A DNA stretch of 64,000 nt from Paludibacteraceae bacterium (GTDB lineage: Bacteria > Bacteroidota > Bacteroidia > Bacteroidales > Paludibacteraceae): the NCBI GenBank assembly GCA_017962085.1, contig JAGCWA010000024.1, forward strand, positions 1 to 64,000. Direction: 5' to 3'. Positions 26,101 through 34,603 of this stretch are shown here, one piece after another. The translations under genes were made by a program, and so were the position numbers. The notes under the pieces are model-generated. The model saw nothing but the letters and a program-made list of their open reading frames with translations. It was not told where the DNA came from and made no database searches. Numbering within the stretch: position 1 is the stretch's first letter; each line of letters starts with the position of its first letter.

Positions 26101-29100
26101 CGGAAGCGGAGCATACTCCGTCGACCACGGTGTAGGTGTAGAGTACGCTATCCTTGTCGTTGGTGTACTCTATCTGGCTAGCCTCCGCATCGCTGATGGC
26201 GGTTTGAGCACCATTGATGACCTTTCCGTAGGTGATGTCGCAGTTGCCGATGTTGGTGATGTTGGTGGTCGTCGATGCGGTGAGGTAATCCATCACCTTG
26301 CCTTTGAAGTCGATGACTTCAGGTTGGCAGACCGCTGGGAGATCCTCCATGTTCAACTTGATAGCCTTGTTGACCACGAATGGTACGGTGGTATCCTTGT
26401 AACAGCCAGTGACCTTGTTGAACTGACGGATGGTGTACTTGATGGTGCGTGACTTAGCGTTCACGATCGTCGTGTCAGTGTTGATTGGGTTGGCGATGGA
26501 GTCACCCTTCTCGTCGAACCATTGGATGGAGAGGTCAGCCATTGGGTTGGCGGCCGTCTCGTTGCGAGTCACAGGGATTAGGTGAGTGCCGGAGAATTGG
26601 CAGAAGGTGTCGCTGAGCACGGTGGCTGCGACTGGGATCTCACGCACGTCCATGGAGACCATGAGGGAATCGTAGCAAGCGAGTCCGACCGCAGGGAAGG
26701 TCTCCGTTGCCTTGAGGTAAATGGATTCGCTCTGCTCCGAGTTGAATCGGGTAGGGTCGTTGATGAGCCTGCCGTCCGTCTCCCTGAACCACTCGTATTG
26801 GTAACCTCTGTTTGGAGTAGGGAGTGCGGTGTCTTGGAATTGACATACGGTGATTGGATCGATTGGATCGATCACCGGCAATCCATGGAACACGATGGTG
26901 GCGGTGTCTTGGAACTCGCAACCACTGACATAATCCTTGATTTGGATGAGGTAGCGTGTCGTGTCGGTCTCGTTCTTCGCCTTTGTAGAGGCTATTTTCT
27001 GCGAGATCGCTTGGCTGGCAGGGGTGACACCGTTCAGTCTGAATATGCTGAAACGGATATCCCTCTTGCTATTCTTTGTATTCTTATCCACTTGCTCCTG
27101 AACCATTTGGATGAGGTCGATGGAGTCACGGAAACAGAGGTCTTGTGTGCCGATTGCTGAGAATTCGATAGGAACGGAGATGACCGCATGGATGGTGTCG
27201 ACGTCGCTGACACACCCAGTCTTCTCGTTCTTAGTGAAGGCCATGTAGTTGCCGTAGTTGGCTGTGATCTCAAGCTCGTCGCCCGTGACGGTGGAGGTGT
27301 ACTCGCCCCAATAGATTTGGGTTGGGTACTTCGATTCGTTCTTGTTTTCTGCGTGGAGGATGATCGGAGCATCGTCCTGACAGAAGTAGATGGTGTCCTT
27401 GCCGCCTTCGATGATAGGCATGAGCGGTTTCTTGTTGATGGTGACGAAGACAGAGTCGGAAGCGGAGCATACGTTGTCCGCATCCGTCACGGTGTAGGCA
27501 TAGAGCACGCTGTCCTTGTCATTGATGTATGCCAGTTGGTTCGCTTCAGTCTCGCTGAGGAGGGTGGACGATCCGTTGAGGACTCTGCTGTATTGGAATT
27601 GCAGTCCCGCCGTGTTGGCGAAGTGTGTGGAACCGATGTTCTTTGTGATGTAATCCTCGACAGACAAGGCGAGGGATACAACATCAGGTTCGCAGACGGC
27701 TGGCAAATCAGGCATGTTCAGCACAGGAGTTTGCTTGAGGGTCACGTAGATGGACGTATCCTTGAAGCAAGAGGTGCTGGTGTTGGTTTGTCTTACCGTA
27801 TATTTCAGTCTCTTGGTGAGATCATTCATAACGACCGTATCAGTTACGATAGGGTTGTTGATGGAGTCTCCGTTAGGGGAGAACCACTGCAACTTCAGAT
27901 GCGCCGCCGTATTGTATGAGTCGTTAGACGGACGTATGGCGACGTTGATTGTCTTGTCAGGATTGTTCTGACAGAAAGCCGTGTCGTTTACAAGCGCATT
28001 GTCCGGGGTAGGGTAGACGGTCACGTGCACGTCGAAGGTGTCTGTACAACCGTATGTTTTGTCCTTTTCAGCCAATCGGATAGTCTCGTCCGCAACGAGG
28101 GACAAGCGTGCTGGGTTGCCATTGATTGTTGTGCCATCGGCCCTCAACCATTGGTAAATATAGGTTGGGTCGGTTGGTGTAGGCAGTTCCGCCTCCACGT
28201 TTTGGCAGGCGTACAGGTCATTGTTGACGGATGCGTTCGGCAATCCGTGGAAGATGACCGTGGCCGTGTCTATGCGGGAACATCCGCTGATGGTATCCAA
28301 TATCTCTATAAGGTAGCGGGTGGTGTCGTCCTCCGTTTTTATTTTGGAGGAACGCACTTCGCTTGTTATCTCTATGCCTTTGGAGTTGTTGTTGAGCAGG
28401 AACACTTTGAATCCTAGCGCTTTCTCCAAGATGATGTCATTGACACTGCTTAATAGTCTCTGAACGGTGTCTCTAAGGGAAACCTCTTCACCGTAGCAGA
28501 ATTCCTTCGTTCCGAACTCCTTGTATTTGATGGTGTTCTCCACTCGGATGTTGATCTCCACCTTGTCGCTGACGCAGGCCGTTACCGTGTCTTTTTGGTA
28601 GATGGTGTACTTTGCGCTTCTGTTTTGGGAGGTGATGATGGATTCTTCAGGCTCCCAAATGACGGCAGTGTTTTGGTCTAAGTTGTTGATCTTGGAGTCT
28701 ATCTTTTCCGATAGGCTGACCGTGTCTCCGACTGCGCATAGATAGATCGTGTCCTTGCTGAATAGCGGGGTGTGTGGTTTCGGGTTGACGATAGCGTTCG
28801 CGCCCACCAACTCTCCGAAGCATCCTGTTACCTTATCCTTGTATTGTGCGAAGTACAAGTTGCTGTTCATCGTTTGGAGGTATCTGCCCGCTGTGGTGTC
28901 CACAATCATTCCAGAGGTTGTAATCTCTGTAGTGTCCGATTGGTATGCATACAGCGTGTATTTCGGGTCGATGGAGAGTTTGAACTTCCGGGCCATGTCA
29001 CCTTCACACATGACGATGGTGTCTATCGTCGGCTTGTCTTTCACGTTGTCGTGGACATACACGCTGACGGTCAGCCAAGGACCTTTACATCCCATGGATG

Positions 29101-32100
29101 TGGCTTGGCGCATACAGTAGTAGAGCGTGTCTGGCTGATCGAAGTCTATGTCGATGTATGCTTCCTTACGGTTGGCGAGGTACTTCTCTGTTGTGTCGCA
29201 GTCATCTTGTAGGTTATCCTTTCTATACCATTCCATGATGTAGTCTTTGGACGGGTAACCGACGGTTGGAAGTCTTTTGCTGGTGTAAGGATTAGTTCCG
29301 GCGCAATAGTTCAACGCTATCTGATTCTCATTGGCGTTGATGGTTTTTGTTGTGTCACCAATCATGGCATAGCTGTTGATGGCGTCGGCCACGACGATCT
29401 TGAAGGTGTCTGGTTCGCTCACGCAGCTGTTGCTGTCGATTCGTACGACAACGAACAGGTTGGCGTTTGAGTTGGAAGTGTTCGTCATAGGGTCACCTCC
29501 GTTGGCGACAACGTTGTAGGCAGCGCTTTTGTATCGGTTGACAGGCAATGTGCTTGTCACATAATCGATGTGTGACCATACCCATTTGTATCCGTTGGTG
29601 CCGAATGAATCTATCTCGCTAATGAATTCGTTAAATTCGTTGATTGGTGTATCTCCTGTACAATAGAGGATTGAGTCCACTTTGTTGGCGAACTTAGGTT
29701 GGGCCCTGTCGTAGCAGTTCACTTTGATGGTCATGATGCTTCCTGCGCCCAAACAACCTTTCTTCGACTTTCCTTGAACCACGAAGTCGAGGAGTCTGTA
29801 GCCATCTGTTCCGCAAGGTGAATCGGTGTCCAGAGCGTCTAGCAGATCGTCCAACAGAATGGAATCTTTTTCTATCGCATGTCTGATTTTCCCGTCCACA
29901 TCGCTTGGGAATGTCTTGTCGTAGGTGTAGAACAGCAAGTTGTTCAGATCATAATCTGTGCCGTTGAGTGTTTGTATGGCATCTATTATGTCGTCTGTGG
30001 TTGGACGGTAGTGCTGGCAGATGGAGATTGTGTCAGTCTTCAGTGTGTCCGCTGCCGGGTTGATGGTGATCTCGATGGTGGACGGATTGCTTTCGCAATG
30101 GTCCTTGTAGAAGGTCACGTCGTAGCGGAAGGAAGTTGTCTGCTTGTCGTAGACGGAGTCTTTCGGCACATAGATGGTGTCGCCCACTCCGATCTTTGTC
30201 CGATAGAGGTTGTCTGCCGCATCCTTCGTTATGTTGTACCAATAGACGTCATAGTCTGCTTGTAGAGGCGTCTTGGTAACGAACAATTTGATGGAGTCCT
30301 TCGGATTCAGCGATTGGCAGAACGTTGTTTCCGTGTTTTTGGTCAGGTCTGGCAACTGGTCTATTTTCAGGTCCAGCACTTTGATGAAGAACTCGAACGA
30401 GTCACCTTTGCAACTCTGCGCCAAGTCTTTTTGCCAGAGGCTAACCTCCCTCAATCCAGGTTTGTCCGTGTCGAGGAACCCATCCTTTTTGATGTTCCAT
30501 ATCGCCACCTTGTTGAAGGTCTGGTCAACAATGCTATCGAAGGTTGTGTGCGTTGCCTCGGCGGTGTCGTTCACTGTCGCATAGACATTGTAGTCCCTGA
30601 AAGACTTATGGATTTCCAGATTGTCCGGTTCGTTCCCTAGACAGAGGAATATGGTGTCTTTTTGTTGGATTGTATCTCCGTTATAGATGATGACAGGATC
30701 TTCCAAATCGTGCTTGGTGAACTTGATAGGAATATAGTCACTGCAGCTCTTTTTGTTGATCTCCCAAGGGGATTTGTAGTACACTTGGAGTGTCGTGCTC
30801 TGGTTGATTGTGTATTCCTCCAATTCCTTGGCACGGTCGGTCAAAGAGATGTAATAATTCTTTTCGTAATAATTTGCAGGTGAGGTGTCTTTTATTTTGA
30901 ATAAGACAAGCACATCGCTGAAATCCTTCTTCATGTTGATGATGGAGTCGATGGAATCAGCCTCCAGTTTAGCTTCGCAATCAAGGAAGTCTTTGAATTC
31001 TTGGCTCTTCGCTCCAGTTGAGGAGATGGATGGCAGTCCTCCATCCAGGTTGCTGAGCAATTGCTCCATCCTTGATTTGTTTACGCCGTTTTCCGCCGCG
31101 AAGTTGATCAGTTTGTTTCGTTTTGCTTGTTCCCAAATGCAGGAGTCGACTTTCCTGATGGAATCTATCTCGAAGTCCATTTTCGCCAATTGTCTCCTGA
31201 TCATGGCTGGTGTCAGTTTAATTGGGTCGCAGAAGTGGACGATGATGGAGTCAGGCATCTCTCTGCAGGCACCTGTTGCATCGATGTTGATCTCCACTTG
31301 CTTGGTGTGGTTCTTCTGGAAAACGCCGTTTTGTGTCTTAGAATATCCGTTGAGGCCTTTGCAGCCGCCGCCACCGCCGCCGTTGCCTTCACATTTCAAC
31401 TGATTCCAGTCGATTTTATGTTTATAGGAACTCTCGATGATGGAGGTGTCGTTAGAGACAGGGTCTGTGACATTCATTTCTGCTTGTGGCACAACAACAG
31501 GTTTTTCGCCCAAGTAGAGAGTCTTATTGTAGACAGGGTCGCTGTCTTTCTTTGTGTGTAGCGTAAGAGATATGGTGATAGCATCGGTGTCTTGGATAGA
31601 GCTTGGAATGATGAGGTTAGGGAAAGAGAATATCAGTTCCCTCGTTTTCACAAGCGTCGGTTTGGTCGTGGCGTAGTTGTCATTTTCCTTATCTATCGTC
31701 TCCAAATATGTGTTCAAATCGGTGAGATGTTTTTTCCGGAAATTTGAACTTTTGGTGGCATTCCAACCATACACCCTGTCGTCAGCTGTGTAATCTGTTT
31801 TAGTGGTTCCTTTCACTGTGGTTATGGTCGGTTTGGTGTAAGTGTCGTTGTTGTGTGTTCCATTGTTGGTGTAATCTGACAAAGTGGAGTGGAAGGAGAT
31901 ATCGAAGCTGGTGATGGAGTCCACATACTCGGAGATAGGCACTCTCACTTCGATATTGGTCAGACCATTCTTGTTGTTTCCTGTCTTCACGTAGAGTTTG
32001 CAGGTGAAGTCTTTATCTGGTTCAATGTCCGTTTTGTCCACCTCTATTGGCAGTGCGGCTTCCGGAGCGTCCGGAGCACCGATGTAAAGTAAGGTGTTGG

Positions 32101-33379
32101 TGTAGAAGTGGTACTCTGATGCAGGGGTGAGGACGATGTTAAAGCTATTCCCTCCCTGTTTGATGTAGGTGAAGTTCCCTGGCGCGAGTGTGGTCTTCCA
32201 TAAGTCATATCCCCTTCTATAATTATCGAAATCACCAATATCGCAAGCGGATTTCCCTCTGTATGAATAGTTGGTCATTCCGCAAAATACGTTTGATGTA
32301 CGTGTGGCGGCACCTTGATTGGCGCTGTTTTCGAATGGGAAAGGAATGTAATCTGTTTTGTAATCGTAGTAGTCGGTGCTGGTAGGGTCATTGTTCAGTT
32401 TCCCTTCTTTGTTGTATATAATCCTATCTTGGGTTTGCGTTTGCATACCTCCAAAGATGGCGATAGCGAAGGAAATAGTATCGCTAATGCTGTATTTGTT
32501 AGCTTTGTCGAATCCCAAGTAGCTGAAGATAGGTTTAGCTATGGCACTTGCACCTGGGGAAATCGGCTCTCCAAATTGGTCGTTCTCATACAGCATGACG
32601 CTTCGGTTAGGCAATAGAGGATGTTGGTAAACCAAAGCGAAATTCCAACCCGTGAATAGTCCGGCGGATTCGTCAAAGGATGTGTTCTCTAGTTTTGCAG
32701 GCACGTTAGCGACGTAGATACGGAAATTCCCACCGTTGAAGCCAGGATCATTTATTAACGCATTTATGATGTCTTGTATGTCTGTGTGAACCACATAAAA
32801 ACCATTGTTGTTCGAGTTTATGATGGATGATTTCACCAATGGATTCCCTGTGACTTTGATGTAGTTTTTAAGTGCTGGATTGCTGTAGTTCGTCAGGGAT
32901 TGTCCTCCAGCGTCTGTGATTTTAATATACACCTCATTAGGCAGCGTTTGGGTTACATCGTACCGTCCTCCCCATGTGAGTCTTGCACATTTGATGCTGA
33001 TGTCGCCGCAAAGTCCAGGATTAACAATACAGAAATCCGCACAGTTCACATTTTTCACAACGAACGAGTTGGATGATGTTGATGAGACGGAATTGTAGTA
33101 CACTTCGTTCCCTCCCGGTCTATTGAGGATGTTCCTTATGTTTGTTCTCGTCTGAGACTGCGGATCCGCACCTTTTTCGATGGATTCTGTTGGCGTAAAT
33201 GGACCAGGCAAATCAACTTCTGTGTTTGTGTTTCCCACCATGAAGCAGTTGCCATGTATAGTTCCGGAATATTTCGGTTTGATGCTGTCTTCGGGTTGGC
33301 CTTGCGCATAACCATTCCCTATGGACAATATTAATACCCCTACTATTACTGATAATATTTTTAATCCCTTTGTTTTCAT
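20177..33379 (-). CDS. Giant SprB-like T9SS type B adhesin, 4,400 residues
   Basis: It starts with a signal peptide (MKTKGLKILSVIVGVLILSIGNGYAQ). The first 650 residues are a distinct region, ending in the glycine run GNGGGGGGCKG. Then comes a long string of Ig-like modules of 80-100 residues, each with a Cys near xxFCQ/xxICQ and a second in GCVS or GCYK. Near the C-terminus is a PKD domain (FTWSFGDGRTW) and then a CHU_C sorting domain (VQIYDRVGTLIYQ, GWDGTYKGEP, TGYITLVR). It should pass through the T9SS and be surface-attached. Its 3' end is coupled to a PorP/SprF gene, the arrangement of sprB-sprF. Function in gliding, adhesion or biofilm is inferred. An internal 452-residue unit is duplicated with near-identical DNA. 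Several long frames on the opposite strand are shadows of it. Confidence 0.93.
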   Translation of the reverse strand: MKTKGLKILSVIVGVLILSIGNGYAQGQPEDSIKPKYSGTIHGNCFMVGNTNTEVDLPGPFTPTESIEKGADPQSQTRTNIRNILNRPGGNEVYYNSVSSTSSNSFVVKNVNCADFCIVNPGLCGDISIKCARLTWGGRYDVTQTLPNEVYIKITDAGGQSLTNYSNPALKNYIKVTGNPLVKSSIINSNNNGFYVVHTDIQDIINALINDPGFNGGNFRIYVANVPAKLENTSFDESAGLFTGWNFALVYQHPLLPNRSVMLYENDQFGEPISPGASAIAKPIFSYLGFDKANKYSISDTISFAIAIFGGMQTQTQDRIIYNKEGKLNNDPTSTDYYDYKTDYIPFPFENSANQGAATRTSNVFCGMTNYSYRGKSACDIGDFDNYRRGYDLWKTTLAPGNFTYIKQGGNSFNIVLTPASEYHFYTNTLLYIGAPDAPEAALPIEVDKTDIEPDKDFTCKLYVKTGNNKNGLTNIEVRVPISEYVDSITSFDISFHSTLSDYTNNGTHNNDTYTKPTITTVKGTTKTDYTADDRVYGWNATKSSNFRKKHLTDLNTYLETIDKENDNYATTKPTLVKTRELIFSFPNLIIPSSIQDTDAITISLTLHTKKDSDPVYNKTLYLGEKPVVVPQAEMNVTDPVSNDTSIIESSYKHKIDWNQLKCEGNGGGGGGCKGLNGYSKTQNGVFQKNHTKQVEINIDATGACREMPDSIIVHFCDPIKLTPAMIRRQLAKMDFEIDSIRKVDSCIWEQAKRNKLINFAAENGVNKSRMEQLLSNLDGGLPSISSTGAKSQEFKDFLDCEAKLEADSIDSIINMKKDFSDVLVLFKIKDTSPANYYEKNYYISLTDRAKELEEYTINQSTTLQVYYKSPWEINKKSCSDYIPIKFTKHDLEDPVIIYNGDTIQQKDTIFLCLGNEPDNLEIHKSFRDYNVYATVNDTAEATHTTFDSIVDQTFNKVAIWNIKKDGFLDTDKPGLREVSLWQKDLAQSCKGDSFEFFIKVLDLKIDQLPDLTKNTETTFCQSLNPKDSIKLFVTKTPLQADYDVYWYNITKDAADNLYRTKIGVGDTIYVPKDSVYDKQTTSFRYDVTFYKDHCESNPSTIEITINPAADTLKTDTISICQHYRPTTDDIIDAIQTLNGTDYDLNNLLFYTYDKTFPSDVDGKIRHAIEKDSILLDDLLDALDTDSPCGTDGYRLLDFVVQGKSKKGCLGAGSIMTIKVNCYDRAQPKFANKVDSILYCTGDTPINEFNEFISEIDSFGTNGYKWVWSHIDYVTSTLPVNRYKSAAYNVVANGGDPMTNTSNSNANLFVVVRIDSNSCVSEPDTFKIVVADAINSYAMIGDTTKTINANENQIALNYCAGTNPYTSKRLPTVGYPSKDYIMEWYRKDNLQDDCDTTEKYLANRKEAYIDIDFDQPDTLYYCMRQATSMGCKGPWLTVSVYVHDNVKDKPTIDTIVMCEGDMARKFKLSIDPKYTLYAYQSDTTEITTSGMIVDTTAGRYLQTMNSNLYFAQYKDKVTGCFGELVGANAIVNPKPHTPLFSKDTIYLCAVGDTVSLSEKIDSKINNLDQNTAVIWEPEESIITSQNRSAKYTIYQKDTVTACVSDKVEINIRVENTIKYKEFGTKEFCYGEEVSLRDTVQRLLSSVNDIILEKALGFKVFLLNNNSKGIEITSEVRSSKIKTEDDTTRYLIEILDTISGCSRIDTATVIFHGLPNASVNNDLYACQNVEAELPTPTDPTYIYQWLRADGTTINGNPARLSLVADETIRLAEKDKTYGCTDTFDVHVTVYPTPDNALVNDTAFCQNNPDKTINVAIRPSNDSYNTAAHLKLQWFSPNGDSINNPIVTDTVVMNDLTKRLKYTVRQTNTSTSCFKDTSIYVTLKQTPVLNMPDLPAVCEPDVVSLALSVEDYITKNIGSTHFANTAGLQFQYSRVLNGSSTLLSETEANQLAYINDKDSVLYAYTVTDADNVCSASDSVFVTINKKPLMPIIEGGKDTIYFCQDDAPIILHAENKNESKYPTQIYWGEYTSTVTGDELEITANYGNYMAFTKNEKTGCVSDVDTIHAVISVPIEFSAIGTQDLCFRDSIDLIQMVQEQVDKNTKNSKRDIRFSIFRLNGVTPASQAISQKIASTKAKNETDTTRYLIQIKDYVSGCEFQDTATIVFHGLPVIDPIDPITVCQFQDTALPTPNRGYQYEWFRETDGRLINDPTRFNSEQSESIYLKATETFPAVGLACYDSLMVSMDVREIPVAATVLSDTFCQFSGTHLIPVTRNETAANPMADLSIQWFDEKGDSIANPINTDTTIVNAKSRTIKYTIRQFNKVTGCYKDTTVPFVVNKAIKLNMEDLPAVCQPEVIDFKGKVMDYLTASTTTNITNIGNCDITYGKVINGAQTAISDAEASQIEYTNDKDSVLYTYTVVDGVCSASDSVYVTINKKPLMPIIEGGKDTIYFCQDDAPIILHAENKNESKYPTQIYWGEYTSTVTGDELEINANYGNYMAFTKNEKTGCVSDIDTIHAVISFPIEYTAIGTQDLCFRDSIDLIQMVQEQVDKNTKNSVRDIRFSIFKLNGVTPASQAISQKIASTKAKNETDTTRYLIQIKDYVSGCGLTDTATIVFHGLPVIDPIDPITVCQFQDTALPTPNRGYQYEWFRETDGRLINDPTRFNSEQSESIYLKATETFPAVGLACYDSLMVSMDVREIPVAATVLSDTFCQLSGTHLIPVTRNETAANPMAELAIQWFDEKGDSIANPINTDTTIVNAKSRTIKYTIRQYNKITGCYKDTVVPFVVNKAIKLNMEDLPAVCQPEVIDFKSKVTDYLTASTTTNITNIGSCDITYGKVINGAQTAISDAEASQIEYTSNIDSMLYTYTVVDGVCSASDSVYVTINQKPSTPIIENGLDTIYFCQSNGQLQLTASHSNDKRTTSIFWGDHKSTQYGDTIDIPSTPPTSQYIAFSKNVLTGCVSEDDTIIVIVKEAIKVTPLGNDGTMELCAGEEINLYEQAMASFTVNQTPNTTLIFNATENGYVVGENELSKVTRTKQDTSLYQFSIEDDQSKCTASNSLKLIYHQLPTFSIEGDDVYCEGNDVKLEAIGDERPVSYAWKIAGDEKTLNTTASFTYKEIMKDTTFILIEKLNGTTCADTVSKKITVNVNPARLADTVISICQDTSATSTEEINLGRSSSDISSYSIQWYQDDNTLFSNDETIQVEKTKSTAFKFEVETTNRNTGCVSPRSNVTVHVNPQITIGLDNPDTICQPFTYDLITNLAKSISGGTQPTYVRTELNGTVISNETAISESGLYEVYYTDDKHCDASKTISIQFHQQPGVPQLIGDTILCQGIGDVKLTAKKMGVNSVNQSFVWKNANGETTSDTLTLSTNQYGKTRYNLFAIDLKTKCLSEPDTFDFDVRESIGFKPIGLMEACYATTVDLKEKAEAAYFGSPEEKVISYYKVNESGNLSSIADPANIGASGKYVTKATEAISRCERMDTTEVVVYDSLAIATEGSTLICQGEEVSALSATNADSYTWYRENGDNATGNKFPYSKDVTKTETFRLVGEKKIGSLYCQDSIDVTIKVNANPITLSDTIFRFCQDTAGVDQPLIINKIERGNETIELLWTDEQGETIFKEGARALTSIKENGETRYYVYQKNTKTHCTSEKAAIDVTVLPQIRVSLKDTTTCEPNIINLVELSEKAGTAKDHTSDINVAAYELMQNGAALDKTSQAEAITESGQYRITFQYEDDGLTCQSTGVVQLTFNRQPNRPNIADQNFCQNTGDYELKGKTNTTDVQLLWEDLSIYPSRQDTGKSTISTEIATQKLFLVRQVHVLNGCVSEADSAMVTVYPAITALDKDTAICYGESVDLNLFAQSSYQGGTPKYSVNFKNKDGQSFDAENVTKSNTYFAYFSDSMNVCQDTASLIIDVNQPIILSIAGGGDACTGQAVTLTVEGAEQYEWSNGEKTPSIALTSEETGSRTLSVEGRSTFHDIYCYADTSVEIIFHNAVKPRELTFDTCARNIVTIDDIVRKNNVTEHIDTIWNITDNIRYSNLSQNIGKSGQYEVAVHNDEGCAAHHTLTINMHQVDNLKVEKQESTYCYGSLANFTATGENAREYEWEDLTNNTVTTGATYNEPIYERSEFRLIATEKELGCKDTIEFSVDAFPKKELTITGNKNACRDSLVILSVEDALIDVRWKLGDSIMTEKNIRFIADHNDSISVSGIDENGCLTTETFIVNVAYLEDPAISYSTIDDTEYALSDDVKEVEFKETTTPSGSDLYKFTWSFGDGRTWIDSTSNEVSHVYNDTLIHSRRDIPVELIVEHQYGCKKSTSTILKIDPFLFVPNTMIADGSYIFMENYDVQIYDRVGTLIYQGNGWDGTYKGEPASEDTYFYSLTYFEKGEKKLRTGYITLVR
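24711..27423 (-). repeat. Tandem duplication of a 1,356-bp unit inside the giant adhesin gene
   Basis: The block GGTGAGTGCCGGAGA occurs at 25225 and 26581, exactly 1,356 bases (452 codons) apart. Long stretches on both sides differ by only scattered bases. The two copies run about 24711-26066 and 26067-27423, encoding residues about 2438-2889 and 1986-2437. A third, clearly diverged copy precedes them (about 27424-28780). Confidence 0.85.
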
Positions 33380-33407
33380 CCGTCTAATATTTGTTGCTAA
33401 AATCGTG

Positions 33408-33415
33408 CTAAGTTA
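33408..33415 (-). promoter_or_regulatory. Probable -7 box for the giant adhesin gene
   Basis: On the minus strand this reads TAACTTAG, one mismatch from TAnnTTTG, 29 bases before the ATG. The 431-base gap between this gene and rplU otherwise holds only the rplU promoter and leader. Confidence 0.35.
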
Positions 33416-33727
33416 CTCATTATTTTTCATAGAGTTATGCTCTTTGACCCTGAAAATTCAGAGTTGGGCATATTCTCTCCTTATCGCATTTGTTTTTTGG
33501 AAAAATGCTCGAATTATTGATTGTTTTCGTTGTTGATTTCTATAAATTTTACAAGAAAAAATTGACTGCATTTTAGGACGAGTGTTCGGCGTTGAATCTC
33601 CCTTGTTGACCCCGTGCAATGTCCGTCGGGCAAAGTGTGGAATCCCATGTCCCTCTTTTTTGCCTTTTGTCTATGGAATGATATGAAAATATGTGCGGAA
33701 AATGTAGGCGGACGAGAAAAAATGTCG

Positions 33728-33735
33728 TATCTTTG
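33728..33735 (+). promoter_or_regulatory. -7 box for rplU-rpmA
   Basis: TATCTTTG matches TAnnTTTG exactly and gives a leader of about 70 bases before the rplU ATG. Confidence 0.6.
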
Positions 33736-33750
33736 CGCAGTTTTTCCTAC

Positions 33751-33782
33751 GTGGTACAATAAGCGGTCGAAGGACCCACCAC
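33751..33782 (+). promoter_or_regulatory. Possible structured leader of rplU
   Basis: GGTC and GACC close a GAAG loop (33765-33776), enclosed by GTGG and CCAC. A small two-part hairpin in a ribosomal protein mRNA leader could be an autoregulatory site. The stems are short, and this is only a suggestion. Confidence 0.25.
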
Positions 33783-33810
33783 CGGATGTAATTTAAAAGT
33801 TTTTATTACA

Positions 33811-34128
33811 ATGTACGCAATTGTAGAAATTCAAGGACAACAGTTCAAAGTTGAACAAGACATGAAGTTGTTCGTCCACCACATCGCTGACTCTGAGCGC
33901 GGCGCAGAAGTGGAATTCGAGAAAGTGTTGTTGATCGACAATGATGGTAACATCACCATCGGCGCTCCTGTTATTTCAGGCGCTAAGGTTGTCGCTGAGG
34001 TTGTTTCTCCTCTCGTTAAGGGTGACAAGGTTTTGGTCTTCCACAAGAAGAGAAGAAAAGGTTACCGTAAGTTGAACGGTCACCGTCAACAGTTCACTGA
34101 GTTGAAAATTAAAAACGTAGTCGCTTAA
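33811..34128 (+). CDS. rplU: 50S ribosomal protein L21
   Basis: 105 residues, normal length. It begins [16 protein letters not shown] and contains the family signature [20 protein letters not shown] near residue 73, followed by [14 protein letters not shown]21 binds 23S rRNA near domain I and works with L20. It is cotranscribed with rpmA (18 bases apart), the usual pairing in bacteria. A perfect -7 box lies upstream. The codon use is typical of highly expressed genes. Confidence 0.98.
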   Translation: MYAIVEIQGQQFKVEQDMKLFVHHIADSERGAEVEFEKVLLIDNDGNITIGAPVISGAKVVAEVVSPLVKGDKVLVFHKKRRKGYRKLNGHRQQFTELKIKNVVA

Positions 34129-34146
34129 CTTTAAAGATTTAGGAAA

Positions 34147-34413
34147 ATGGCACACAAAAAAGGAGTCGGAAGTTCCAAGAACGGTCGTGAGTCAGCAAGT
34201 AAGCGACTCGGTGTTAAGATTTTCGGTGGTCAGTTCGCTAAGGCTGGTAACATTTTGATTCGTCAACGTGGTACCGTACACCACCCAGGTGAGAATGTTG
34301 GTATGGGTAAGGATCACACACTGTTCGCTTTGGTGGACGGTATCGTGGTTTTCAGAAAGAAAAAGGACAATCGTTCTTATGTTTCTGTAAGCCCAGTTGA
34401 AACGCAAGAGTAA
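34147..34413 (+). CDS. rpmA: 50S ribosomal protein L27
   Basis: 88 residues. The start is [20 protein letters not shown], followed by [17 protein letters not shown] and [16 protein letters not shown], all diagnostic of L27. Its N-terminal tail reaches the peptidyl transferase centre. There is no cleaved N-terminal extension of the kind seen in Firmicutes. It is the second gene of the rplU-rpmA unit and is followed by a terminator. Confidence 0.98.
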   Translation: MAHKKGVGSSKNGRESASKRLGVKIFGGQFAKAGNILIRQRGTVHHPGENVGMGKDHTLFALVDGIVVFRKKKDNRSYVSVSPVETQE

Positions 34414-34441
34414 ATTTGTTTCATATTTGTTGTTTTTTTTT

Positions 34442-34480
34442 CGGGGATTCGATTTGATATCGCGTCCCCGTTTTCTTTTT
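34442..34480 (+). terminator. Terminator of rplU-rpmA
   Basis: CGGGGA and TCCCCG flank an inner CGAT/ATCG stem, followed by TTTTCTTTTT, 28 bases after the rpmA stop. The remaining 120 bases before the uvrB stop show nothing clear. Confidence 0.75.
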
Positions 34481-34603
34481 ATAGCTGTCGCCTGTTTGCT
34501 CGTGTGAATGTCCCTTCCCCCGCTAGTAAATATTCTCTTTTCTTATGAATTAAGGTGTGTTGTTCCCCAATCATTAGTTCTTGATTCGTCGAACTAACGT
34601 TTC

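Noticed and set aside
25166..26452. 428-codon plus-strand frame, and similar ones at 24245-24919, 26582-27160 and 27188-27919
   Set aside because: They lie entirely opposite the giant adhesin gene, repeat with its 1,356-base duplication, and have no start signals or domains.
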